Of a stretch of 6,547 nt of DNA, positions 1 through 5,366 are shown piece after piece. The notes under the pieces were generated by a model. That model worked only from the letters and a program-made list of their open reading frames with translations. It was not told the origin of the DNA and searched no databases. The position numbers and the translations under genes were made by a program. Origin of the DNA: Armatimonadota bacterium (GTDB taxonomy: Bacteria > Sysuimicrobiota > Sysuimicrobiia > Sysuimicrobiales > Humicultoraceae); assembly GCA_016199305.1 (NCBI GenBank), contig JACQGZ010000098.1, positions 1-6,547 on the forward strand, given 5' to 3'. The first letter of the stretch is position 1; every line of letters starts with the position of its first letter.

Positions 1-799
1 GGGTCGGGGCCGGCGCGCTGGATTTCTGCGCGGCCTTCTCGGCCGGCCCTGAGCCCGGGCCCACCATTGCCGCGCCGCCGAGCGCCTCTCGGGGCGCCGA
101 CGACGTGGGCGGCGCGAGCAGGTCGCCGGCCAGCCCGTCGAACCGTCCACCGGACTGCGCGAGGCGGCCTTGCAGGATGAGCTTTGGATTGCGCTCGATC
201 GCGCGCACCCAGATCTCGGACTCGCGAGCGTGCGCCTCCGCCTGCCGCGCCTCGGCGCTGGCCTTCTCCTGCCGCGCGCGGAGTTCCGCGAGCAGGGCCT
301 GACGTTCCGCCAGGCTCACGGCGTAGCTCATCGCAATCGCCTCGTCGGCATAGCCGGCCGCACGGGGCCCGGCTCCCGCCGACGGGGCCGTGGCGCCGGC
401 TCGCTCCGGGCGCCGACCCTCGGCGGCCACGGTGGGAGGCGTCGGCGGGGTCGGCGAGCGAGCGGCGTCCGCCGAGCGCGAGGTCGGGGGTATCAGCGCG
501 CTCTCCGAGTCGGGCGCGGTCGCTGTCGCCGGGTCGGTCTCGTGACCTCGCGGCGACACGAGCAGGGCGCCCGGTGCGACGTCCACGGACGACCCGCCCC
601 GGCGGGCGACCCACGCGAAGCCCAGGACCGCGATCACGAGCACCCCGACGAGGACCCTGACCACGGCGCCTCGTGTCCTGCCAAACCGACCGATCTGGTC
701 GGGCGGCGCGTCCTCGGCGGATTCGGCTTCCGGCCCGGCGGCCGAGGCGCCGGCCACCTCGTCCTCCGTCGCTTCGTCACGCCGACGTCGCCATCGCAT
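1..799 (-). CDS. Inner-membrane-anchored Pro/Ala-rich protein of the conjugation/secretion cluster, 3' end outside window
   Basis: This frame is open from ATG 799 to the window edge, giving 266 residues with no stop. A GGGAGG ribosome-binding site (about 806-811) overlaps the end of the upstream gene, which settles this start and implies one operon. The protein begins with an Arg-rich stretch (MRWRRRRDEA) and an acidic Ala-rich cytoplasmic tail. A single hydrophobic helix at about residues 45-64 (VVRVLVGVLVIAVLGFAWVA) follows, then a Pro/Thr/Ala-rich linker (about 75-148). Next comes a charged heptad-like helix (about 152-195, many Ala/Glu/Arg), then low-complexity Ala/Pro sequence. A short cytoplasmic tail, one membrane helix and a Pro-rich periplasmic spacer is the plan of VirB10/TrbI/DotG-type channel proteins and also of PilP-like proteins. 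The diagnostic C-terminal domain is not in the window, so no family is assigned. Coding is supported by very high G/C at third codon positions and by the RBS. Confidence 0.78.
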   Translation of the reverse strand, partial: MRWRRRRDEATEDEVAGASAAGPEAESAEDAPPDQIGRFGRTRGAVVRVLVGVLVIAVLGFAWVARRGGSSVDVAPGALLVSPRGHETDPATATAPDSESALIPPTSRSADAARSPTPPTPPTVAAEGRRPERAGATAPSAGAGPRAAGYADEAIAMSYAVSLAERQALLAELRARQEKASAEARQAEAHARESEIWVRAIERNPKLILQGRLAQSGGRFDGLAGDLLAPPTSSAPREALGGAAMVGPGSGPAEKAAQKSSAPAPT

Positions 800-803
800 G
801 AGG

Positions 804-812
804 ATCCTCCCT
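804..812 (-). promoter_or_regulatory. Ribosome-binding site for the gene at 1-799
   Basis: On the minus strand AGGGAGGAT lies about 5-6 nt before ATG 799 and overlaps the TAG stop (813-811) of the preceding gene. It decides the downstream start, and it shows that the two minus-strand genes are tightly packed and probably co-translated. Confidence 0.7.
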
Positions 813-1350
813 AGGTCGCCCGGAGCCCGTAGACGACGAGGACCAGGCTCAGGGTCTTCGAGTCCGCCTGCCACAGCAGCGCCGGAATCTCCACGGGCCC
901 CGTGGCCTGCAGGGCCACCAGCCGAACGATGCCCTCGGTCAGGCTCGACAGCGACAGCTGGGGCAGGGCCACGCTGAGCCGGATCCGCCCGACGCCGTGG
1001 GCCTCGGGCACGGGCGCCGCGAAGCCTGCCAATGCCACCGGGATCTGGGGGCGCCCGGTCCCTGGGCCGGAGGGCGCGGGCCGCGGAGCGCTCTCGCGAG
1101 AGTCGAGCGCGAGCTCCGTCCGCGGGGGGAGTGTGCCCAGCACCGCCGGCAGCACGGTCTCGAGCGGCTCGAGGGGCGGGGCCGGCGGCAGCGCCTGGAG
1201 TTCGGCCACACGGCGTTCGAGATGTTCGATCGTCCGCCACCGCGCATTGAGTCCGGGGCGCTCGGCTGACCAGCTCCAGGCCCACCAGGTTCCCAGCGTC
1301 CACAGACCGATAGTCGCGAGGCCGGTCAGCCGGAATCCGATCCGATGCAT
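811..1350 (-). CDS. PilO/GspM-like bitopic membrane protein of pilus, secretion or conjugation apparatus
   Basis: This 179-residue protein has a short cytoplasmic N-terminus and one Trp-rich membrane helix at about residues 9-29 (TGLATIGLWTLGTWWAWSWS). A short coiled-coil-like stretch follows (about 37-53, ARWRTIEHLERRVAEL), then a Pro-rich linker. The periplasmic domain ends in alternating hydrophobic strands (about 122-179; IRLSVALPQLSLSS, then LSLVLVVYGL). This layout matches PilO and GspM, which link the inner-membrane platform to the periplasmic part of type IV pilus or type II secretion machines. The match is by architecture rather than by a diagnostic motif. The gene lies 11 nt before the 1-799 gene. 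ATG 1350 has no clear Shine-Dalgarno sequence. The same frame stays open upstream to a TGA at 1404 and reads like coding sequence, so the native 5' end or its leader may have been altered by the neighbouring cargo insertion. Confidence 0.7.
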   Translation of the reverse strand: MHRIGFRLTGLATIGLWTLGTWWAWSWSAERPGLNARWRTIEHLERRVAELQALPPAPPLEPLETVLPAVLGTLPPRTELALDSRESAPRPAPSGPGTGRPQIPVALAGFAAPVPEAHGVGRIRLSVALPQLSLSSLTEGIVRLVALQATGPVEIPALLWQADSKTLSLVLVVYGLRAT

Positions 1351-1418
1351 GATGCCGGAGCGTAGGCGACCGGCGGCGAGGTCAGACTCGGGCGAATCAG
1401 ATCATCCCGACCGCGTTC

Positions 1419-1426
1419 GGTGAGCT
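1419..1426 (+). repeat. 8-bp direct repeat GGTGAGCT, left copy at composition boundary
   Basis: GGTGAGCT here is identical to 4785-4792 at the end of the last cargo gene, so the pair brackets the three-gene operon. It could be a target-site duplication or a short recombination core. The shorter word GGTGAGC also occurs in the flank (for example near 5460 and 6087), so chance is a real alternative. Confidence 0.35.
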
Positions 1427-1519
1427 GTCACATGTCAGGTGAGCAGAGAGAGAATAGGGGCGCCGCGAGGAGCCTACTGTAAGCAGCCGGGAACGGTGGT
1501 CTTACAGAAGATTTCGCGG

Positions 1520-1549
1520 TTGGATCGAGCCGCCCGCACGTGCTATAAG
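1520..1549 (+). promoter_or_regulatory. Candidate sigma70-type promoter of the cargo operon
   Basis: A -10-like hexamer TATAAG (1544-1549, five of six consensus bases) lies 18 nt after a weak -35-like TTGGAT (1520-1525, three of six). Transcription would begin near 1556-1558, leaving a leader of about 47 nt before ATG 1604. It is the only well-placed TATAAT-like element seen upstream of the operon. It argues against translation from the far-upstream GTG at 1439. Confidence 0.45.
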
Positions 1550-1603
1550 ATTGTTGAGGCGCGCCCGCGAAGCCGCCCAGGGCAGACTACTTGTGGGGGG
1601 CGC

Positions 1604-2950
1604 ATGCTAAGTGTGAAGGCTGCCAAGGGCCAGGCAAGCACCCACAACACACAGCCATCCCCACCGCTCGGTCTTCCCTTCAAGAACGGCCACTGTGCCT
1701 CTCAACCCCCCGACAGCGTCCCGAGCGGCATCGGCCTCAGTTACATGGGGACGAAGCACCGTCTCGCTAGCCTACTCGCCCCCCTTCTTGGATCATTACC
1801 CGATGGACCCCTACTCGACCTCTTCTCCGGCATGTGCGCGGTCGGCTCGGCCGTTGATGGCAAGAGACCAGTCTGGACTAACGATCGCGAGTTCTTTCCC
1901 TTTCTTGTCGCACGCGTAATGCTCAACGCGGCCGCACCACCGCCACCCCCTTGTCAAGCGGAGCAGCTCCTTCAGGCAAACTTTACTCGCAATCACGCTG
2001 CGCTCCTGTCCAGATTCAGGAAATACATTCTCGCCGAAGAGCGCTACCTTCTCACACCAACATTATCGGACGCCGAGACCGCGAACAGAGTGCGGTACAC
2101 AGGCACTGATCCCGCCTTGGATCGTGAGCGGGTTCGGCTTGCGAAGCATCCTCGCACCTTTCCCTACAGGCTCGCCACAATAACCTACCCGGGGAGCTAC
2201 TTCGGCGTACGTCAATGCATCGAAATCGACTCCATCCGCTATGCCATCGATGCGGCGTACGCTGCACGCCATATTGGCCAGGAGGAACGGCTCTGGCTCG
2301 TTGTCGCTCTCGGCCGGGTGCTCGTCCGCGTCAATAACTCCACCGGCCACTTCGCCCAATACCTGAAGCCGAACGAGCACAATCTCAAGCGTCTTGTGGC
2401 TAAGCGCAGGCGTTCCGTCTGGAACGAGTTCCTAACGACTCTCAAATCCGTATCCCCCGTCGGCACCCAGCAATGGCGACTGACGAACCGATCCTTCCAT
2501 TCTGACGCTCTCGTGCTGCTGTCGCGTCTTGCACTTCAGTCTCAGTGGCCCCGAACCATCTATGCTGACCCGCCTTACTCGCGCGCCCAATATTCGCGCT
2601 ACTACCATGTGCTCAACGTGATTGCAGCTTATCGGTACCCGGCGGTATTCGGCAACGGGCGATACCCGAATGACCGCTTTCAAACCCCTTTCGCGCACGC
2701 CGCTGCTGTGGAGCGCGTACTTGACACACTGATCCAGCGCACTTCCTATCTCGGGTCGGCGCTCCTTCTCAGCTACCCAGACAACGGCCTCCTTCATGAG
2801 CGCGGCGGTAGCATTTACGCTCTGCTCAGACGACACTACCCCTCTGTGGAAGTGCTCGACACTCACAGCCTTCATCATTCAACACTTGGAGCGTCTCGGG
2901 GGAGGGCCACCGTCACTGTTCGCGAACGACTCTATCTGGCCCTGCCATAA
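1604..2950 (+). CDS. DNA adenine-N6 methyltransferase, alpha class (D12-like)
   Basis: The product transfers a methyl group from S-adenosylmethionine to the N6 of adenine in a specific DNA site. From ATG 1604 it has 448 residues. Motif X is YMGTKHRLA (47-55). Motif I (AdoMet loop) is LLDLFSGMCAVG (70-81), followed by an acidic ND (93-94). Catalytic motif IV is ADPPYSRAQYSRYYHVL (321-337). Other conserved-looking blocks are YFGVRQCIEID (199-209), NNSTGHFAQYLKP (244-256), LLSYPDNGLL (388-397) and HSTLGASRGR (425-434). The order X-I-(target recognition)-IV is the alpha class. The SRYYH after DPPY resembles M.FokI-like D12 enzymes as I recall them. The region between about 110 and 290 probably carries target recognition. 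It is longer than Dam (about 278 aa). The first 40 residues look unstructured. The frame is open back to GTG 1439 (503 aa), but a promoter-like element lies inside that extension. A GGGGGG run just before ATG 1604 is a poor RBS, so the start is uncertain. Composition differs from the flanks. No restriction nuclease adjoins it. Confidence 0.9.
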   Translation: MLSVKAAKGQASTHNTQPSPPLGLPFKNGHCASQPPDSVPSGIGLSYMGTKHRLASLLAPLLGSLPDGPLLDLFSGMCAVGSAVDGKRPVWTNDREFFPFLVARVMLNAAAPPPPPCQAEQLLQANFTRNHAALLSRFRKYILAEERYLLTPTLSDAETANRVRYTGTDPALDRERVRLAKHPRTFPYRLATITYPGSYFGVRQCIEIDSIRYAIDAAYAARHIGQEERLWLVVALGRVLVRVNNSTGHFAQYLKPNEHNLKRLVAKRRRSVWNEFLTTLKSVSPVGTQQWRLTNRSFHSDALVLLSRLALQSQWPRTIYADPPYSRAQYSRYYHVLNVIAAYRYPAVFGNGRYPNDRFQTPFAHAAAVERVLDTLIQRTSYLGSALLLSYPDNGLLHERGGSIYALLRRHYPSVEVLDTHSLHHSTLGASRGRATVTVRERLYLALP

Positions 2951-2994
2951 GGTTCTGGTGGCGTCGCCGATATCGTCTCTCCAGACGCTGCCTT

Positions 2995-2999
2995 GAGGT
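2995..2999 (+). promoter_or_regulatory. Ribosome-binding site of the ParB-like gene
   Basis: GAGGT lies 6 nt before ATG 3006 in the 55-nt gap after the methyltransferase stop. It fixes the start. The gap shows no terminator-like hairpin, which supports co-transcription with the methyltransferase. Confidence 0.65.
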
Positions 3000-3005
3000 A
3001 GTCCG

Positions 3006-3977
3006 ATGCCTAGCACTCAGTCCAAATCGCTTGCCCCTGGGACGGTCGGAGTCAAGACCATCCCAACAAGCAGTCTCAGCCCCAATCCACATAATCCGAG
3101 GGTCCTGTTCGACCGAAAGCCACTTGACGTGCTCAGGGAGTCCATCGCGAAGGTCGGAATCTTAGTGCCTCTCACGGTGTACCGGCGTGGTGCGACCGGT
3201 CAGTACGTAATCCTCGATGGCCAGCGCCGCTGGATGTGCGCTCAAAAGCTCGCTCTTCAAGAGGTACCGGTAAACGAGATCGCCGAGCCCACGCTGGTTC
3301 AGAACATTGTCACCATGTTCCAAATCCATAAGCTCCGCGAGGATTGGGAGCTGATGCCCACGGCACTAAAGCTTGACGTGCTCATGACCGAGCTGCACGA
3401 ACGCAATGACAAGAAACTGGCTGAATTAACCGGCCTCGATCAAGCGGTCGTGACCCGATGCAAGAAGCTTCTTTCTTACCCGAGAAAGTATCAGGACATG
3501 ATGCTTGATGTCGATCCCGAAAAGCGAGTCAAGGCCGACTTCTTCATCGAATTGTATCCAGTGAAGACTGACCGCCTTGTGAAGAGGATGGAATGGTTCA
3601 CCCCGGACAAATTCACCGAACGAATGCTTGCCAAGTATCAGAAACGTGCGGGGATTAAGGCGGTGACTGATTTCAGACTCATCAAGCAGCACATAAACAA
3701 TGCGAGGCGCGCGAGGAAGGTCCAAGCCATAAGCCGCCGGCTCAAGGACTTCACCTACGATGATACGTTGTCGCTTGACCATCTCTCCATCGAAGCCGCG
3801 TCAGTGTCCGCGCAAGTGCGATCCCTGTTGGGGCCGATAGAACGTGTGACACGGATCGTGTCGCAGCTGAACGTGGCGACCTATTATGGAGAGGAGAATC
3901 TTTGGGCGGCGCTGGAACACTTGTCTCAGCTCATTCAGTCGAAGCTTCGAGAGGCGGATCGGAGATCGAAGCAGTGA
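3006..3977 (+). CDS. ParB/Srx-fold domain protein with HTH and long C-terminal part
   Basis: This 323-residue protein has an N-terminal ParB-type domain at about residues 17-95. It contains the LSPNPHNPRV entry strand, a box-I-like segment VGILVPLTV (50-58), and box-II-like ILDGQRRWMCA (69-79) in place of the usual GERRxRA of chromosomal ParB. A helix-turn-helix follows at about 137-157 (KKLAELTGLDQAVVTRCKKLL). After it comes a Lys/Arg-rich middle (160-250) and an alpha-helical C-terminus (about 260-323). In the ParB superfamily this domain can bind CTP (partition clamps), act as a nuclease, or use ATP/ADP as a kinase-like fold. Which applies here cannot be read from the sequence. The glycine and arginines of box II remain, so nucleotide binding is plausible. 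There is no parA beside it, and the partners are a methyltransferase and a PRTase-like gene. A role as DNA-bound sensor or nucleotide-handling component of the module is therefore more likely than plasmid partition. It overlaps the next gene by 4 nt. Confidence 0.85.
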   Translation: MPSTQSKSLAPGTVGVKTIPTSSLSPNPHNPRVLFDRKPLDVLRESIAKVGILVPLTVYRRGATGQYVILDGQRRWMCAQKLALQEVPVNEIAEPTLVQNIVTMFQIHKLREDWELMPTALKLDVLMTELHERNDKKLAELTGLDQAVVTRCKKLLSYPRKYQDMMLDVDPEKRVKADFFIELYPVKTDRLVKRMEWFTPDKFTERMLAKYQKRAGIKAVTDFRLIKQHINNARRARKVQAISRRLKDFTYDDTLSLDHLSIEAASVSAQVRSLLGPIERVTRIVSQLNVATYYGEENLWAALEHLSQLIQSKLREADRRSKQ

Positions 3978-4789
3978 GGCGGCCCCTGGAGCGGGGCACT
4001 GCAGTCGATGCTCGGCGCATTGCGAACTGGCTTACCAGATTCCATGGGTACAGAGTGAACGTCACGGACACGCGTATCGGCGCCTGGCTCGGCCGGTTCT
4101 CGGAGCGCGACCGAGATCTGGCAGCGAGAGTCCTTGATGCCGTACAGTTTGTTAGCTCCGAAGAGATGGACGAGGCCTTTCGGCAGATGCTTGCCAGGCT
4201 ACCTGGCTGGAGTCCTGATCCTGGACACCGACAGGGGACGTGGCGTTTTGTCGCCTTCTCGCACAGCGCAGGCGAGAGCGGCGATAGCATGCTGCACAGA
4301 TTCCGCGTGGCCGCAGGGTTGACGGCAAGCCGGTTCAACGAACTCTTCATTCACAAGAGTGAGCTTGTCCGCGAACGGCTCGGCCCCAATGACGCCGTTG
4401 TCTTCGTCGACGACTTCGCGGGAACAGGACGTCAGGCGGCGCGGGCATGGCACGAGAGCCTGGCGGAGCTCTTGCCGGAGGAACCGACCGCCTTCTTGAT
4501 GCTCGTCGCTGCGAGCACTAGGGCGCGTCGCAGGATTGCCGATGAAACTCGACTCCACCTCGTAGCAAGAAGCTATCTTGGAGATGGGGACGACATATTC
4601 GCGTGTACGCACTTCACACGGGCCGAGAAGAACAGCCTACTTCGGTACTGTCAACGAGCCAATGCTCAGCACCCAAGAGGGTACGGCGATTGCGGCTTTG
4701 TGCTTGTCTTGACCCATCGCACACCCAATAACTCGATTCCGATTCTTCATGCCGACCATCCTAGGTGGAGAGGGCTCTTCCCAAGGTGA
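3974..4789 (+). CDS. PRTase-CE-like phosphoribosyltransferase-fold protein
   Basis: GTG 3974 overlaps the TGA of the ParB-like gene (GTGA), a standard coupling arrangement, so I prefer it to the in-frame ATG at 3902 inside that gene. The product has 271 residues. An N-terminal helical part (about 14-77; WLTRFHGYRV, then WLGRFSERDRDLAARVLDAV) precedes the PRTase core. The core carries the PRPP-loop motif AVVFVDDFAGTGRQ (141-154), with the acidic pair D146-D147 and a GTG turn. The end GYGDCGFVLVLTHRTPNNSIPILHADHPRWRGLFPR region (236-271) has the PNN-PIL and LFPR elements I associate with PRTase-CE proteins, which are found in predicted bacterial conflict systems. The family may use PRPP or a related nucleotide-ribose substrate, but its reaction is not known to me. 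Standard purine, pyrimidine and orotate PRTases are shorter and lack the helical front and this tail. Family assignment is from memory of the motifs. Confidence 0.82.
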   Translation: MRRPLERGTAVDARRIANWLTRFHGYRVNVTDTRIGAWLGRFSERDRDLAARVLDAVQFVSSEEMDEAFRQMLARLPGWSPDPGHRQGTWRFVAFSHSAGESGDSMLHRFRVAAGLTASRFNELFIHKSELVRERLGPNDAVVFVDDFAGTGRQAARAWHESLAELLPEEPTAFLMLVAASTRARRRIADETRLHLVARSYLGDGDDIFACTHFTRAEKNSLLRYCQRANAQHPRGYGDCGFVLVLTHRTPNNSIPILHADHPRWRGLFPR

Positions 4790-4792
4790 GCT
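4785..4792 (+). repeat. 8-bp direct repeat GGTGAGCT, right copy
   Basis: Identical to 1419-1426. It covers the TGA stop of the PRTase-like gene and forms the left arm of the hairpin at 4785-4813. See the left copy for caveats. Confidence 0.35.
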
Positions 4793-4813
4793 TGCGTAAC
4801 TGCCAGGATCACC
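4785..4813. other. Imperfect hairpin at the 3' end of the cargo operon
   Basis: GGTGAGCTTG pairs with CAGGATCACC around a 9-nt loop. The stem has nine pairs including one G-T wobble, plus one internal G-A mismatch. The stem takes in the stop codon of the last cargo gene. It is not followed by a T run, so a factor-independent terminator is not supported. It could stabilise the transcript end or be a remnant of a mobile-element terminus. Confidence 0.4.
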
Positions 4814-4831
4814 AGTATCAGGCAGGCGTCC
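4801..4831 (+). repeat. Imperfect direct repeat R1
   Basis: A 31-nt copy, starting 11 nt after the PRTase-like stop. Its first 21 nt match R2 (5157-5190) at 18 positions, and its last 7 nt (GGCGTCC) match fully. Between these the two copies differ by a 3-nt length change (GCA against CCGAAG). Similarity stops at both sides. Together the copies bracket the transposase remnant. Confidence 0.6.
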
Positions 4832-4910
4832 CACTCGTCTGAACGCGAAGCTCAATCCGGAATCTCAGCCCTCTTGCGGTTCCCCGCCCGTGCCGGCAGG
4901 GACCTTGGGA

Positions 4911-5157
4911 TCGATCCGGGGCGGCCCGGGTCCGCCGGGTCGGCTGCGCTGGGCGCCCGCTCCTCCGCGGGGTGTTCGCGGCGGAGGTCCTCACCTGTTC
5001 TCGCTGTGGGAGGCCACGCCGGATCATCGGGGACATGCTCGAGCCCCACGTGATCCGGCGGCTGCTGGCCGCGCTCGGGTTGGTCGGCGAGGCGCCGCCG
5101 GGTTGGGGCCGCGCCTCCACTCACCGTTCCGTAAGTGTCCGTCGGCGCGAGCAGTGA
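4911..5157 (+). pseudogene. IS91-family transposase, 3' remnant with frameshift
   Basis: Translation from 4957 gives LLRGVFAAEVLTCSRCGRPRR followed by IIGDMLEPHVIRRLLAALGL, and the reading frame stops at 5155-5157. This matches the C-terminal end I recall for IS91-type (Y2) transposases: a helix ending in RVF, a CxxCG zinc-knuckle-like half, then I-x-x-I-x-D-P-x-V-I-R-x-I-L-x-x-LG and a Pro-rich tail. The preceding consensus part (PPGRLRWA, 4932-4955) is in the other frame, so a one-nucleotide insertion near 4956 separates them. The upstream sequence (about 4850-4910) may continue the remnant but is not diagnostic. The catalytic tyrosine region is absent, so the element is dead. Its base composition resembles the flanks, not the cargo. 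It lies directly between the cargo and the TraG-like gene. Confidence 0.68.
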
Positions 5158-5190
5158 GCCAGGATCGCGAGTATCAGCCGAAGGGCGTCC
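5157..5190 (+). repeat. Imperfect direct repeat R2
   Basis: A 34-nt copy of R1 that begins at the last base of the transposase remnant's stop codon. R1 and R2 starts are 356 nt apart, in the same orientation. Confidence 0.6.
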
Positions 5191-5366
5191 GCGGGCCGGC
5201 GACGACCCCGACGTCTGCGAAGCCGGCGATCTCCTGGGCGATGGGGCGAAGATCCCCCACGCCGACGCGCGTCGACGTGCACCCCTCTCCCGTCCTTACG
5301 CCTGGCTCACCGCCGTCTGGCCCGGGATCTGCGTGGACTGATTCTCACGAGTCCTCGCGCGGCCCG
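5191..5366. other. GC-rich spacer, possible gene remnant on minus strand
   Basis: No intact gene is visible. On the minus strand one frame (about 5342 down to the TGA at 5176-5174) reads without a stop. Its last 28 residues (VGDLRPIAQEIAGFADVG and on to RTPFG) look protein-like, but there is no good start or RBS. It may be a fragment of an operon member that once followed the TraG-like gene. No terminator for that gene is apparent. Confidence 0.3.

Larger units (their letters stand above)
1351..1603. other. Divergent intergenic region and left cargo junction
   Basis: This 253-nt stretch separates the minus-strand PilO-like gene from the plus-strand methyltransferase. Base composition changes within it: up to about 1415 it resembles the GC-rich flank, and from about 1420 it resembles the cargo. 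It holds a short repeat cluster (GGTGAGC at 1419-1425 and 1438-1444; TGTCA at 1426-1430 and 1433-1437) and a promoter-like element facing right. The methyltransferase frame is open back to a GTG at 1439, but the promoter lies inside that extension, so I treat 1439-1603 as mostly untranslated. No clear promoter facing left was found. Confidence 0.55.

Noticed and set aside
170..814. Long plus-strand frames at the left edge (170-814 and 184-660)
   Set aside because: They are antisense to the minus-strand membrane protein gene, very Arg-rich as expected for shadows in GC-rich DNA, and lack an RBS and domains.
902..1423. Plus-strand frame opposite the PilO-like gene
   Set aside because: Ser/Arg/Gly-rich shadow with no domain. 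The minus strand has the membrane helix, strand pattern and operon spacing.
3006..3977. Plasmid partition locus
   Set aside because: No ParA-type ATPase adjoins it, no parS-like palindromes were seen, and box II deviates from GERRxRA.
1604..4789. Classical restriction-modification system
   Set aside because: Neither neighbour shows a recognised restriction nuclease motif. The ParB-like and PRTase-like assignments fit better, although nuclease activity of the ParB fold cannot be excluded.
4785..4831. Rho-independent terminator after the cargo operon
   Set aside because: A hairpin exists, but no T run follows it and the stem contains a mismatch and a wobble.
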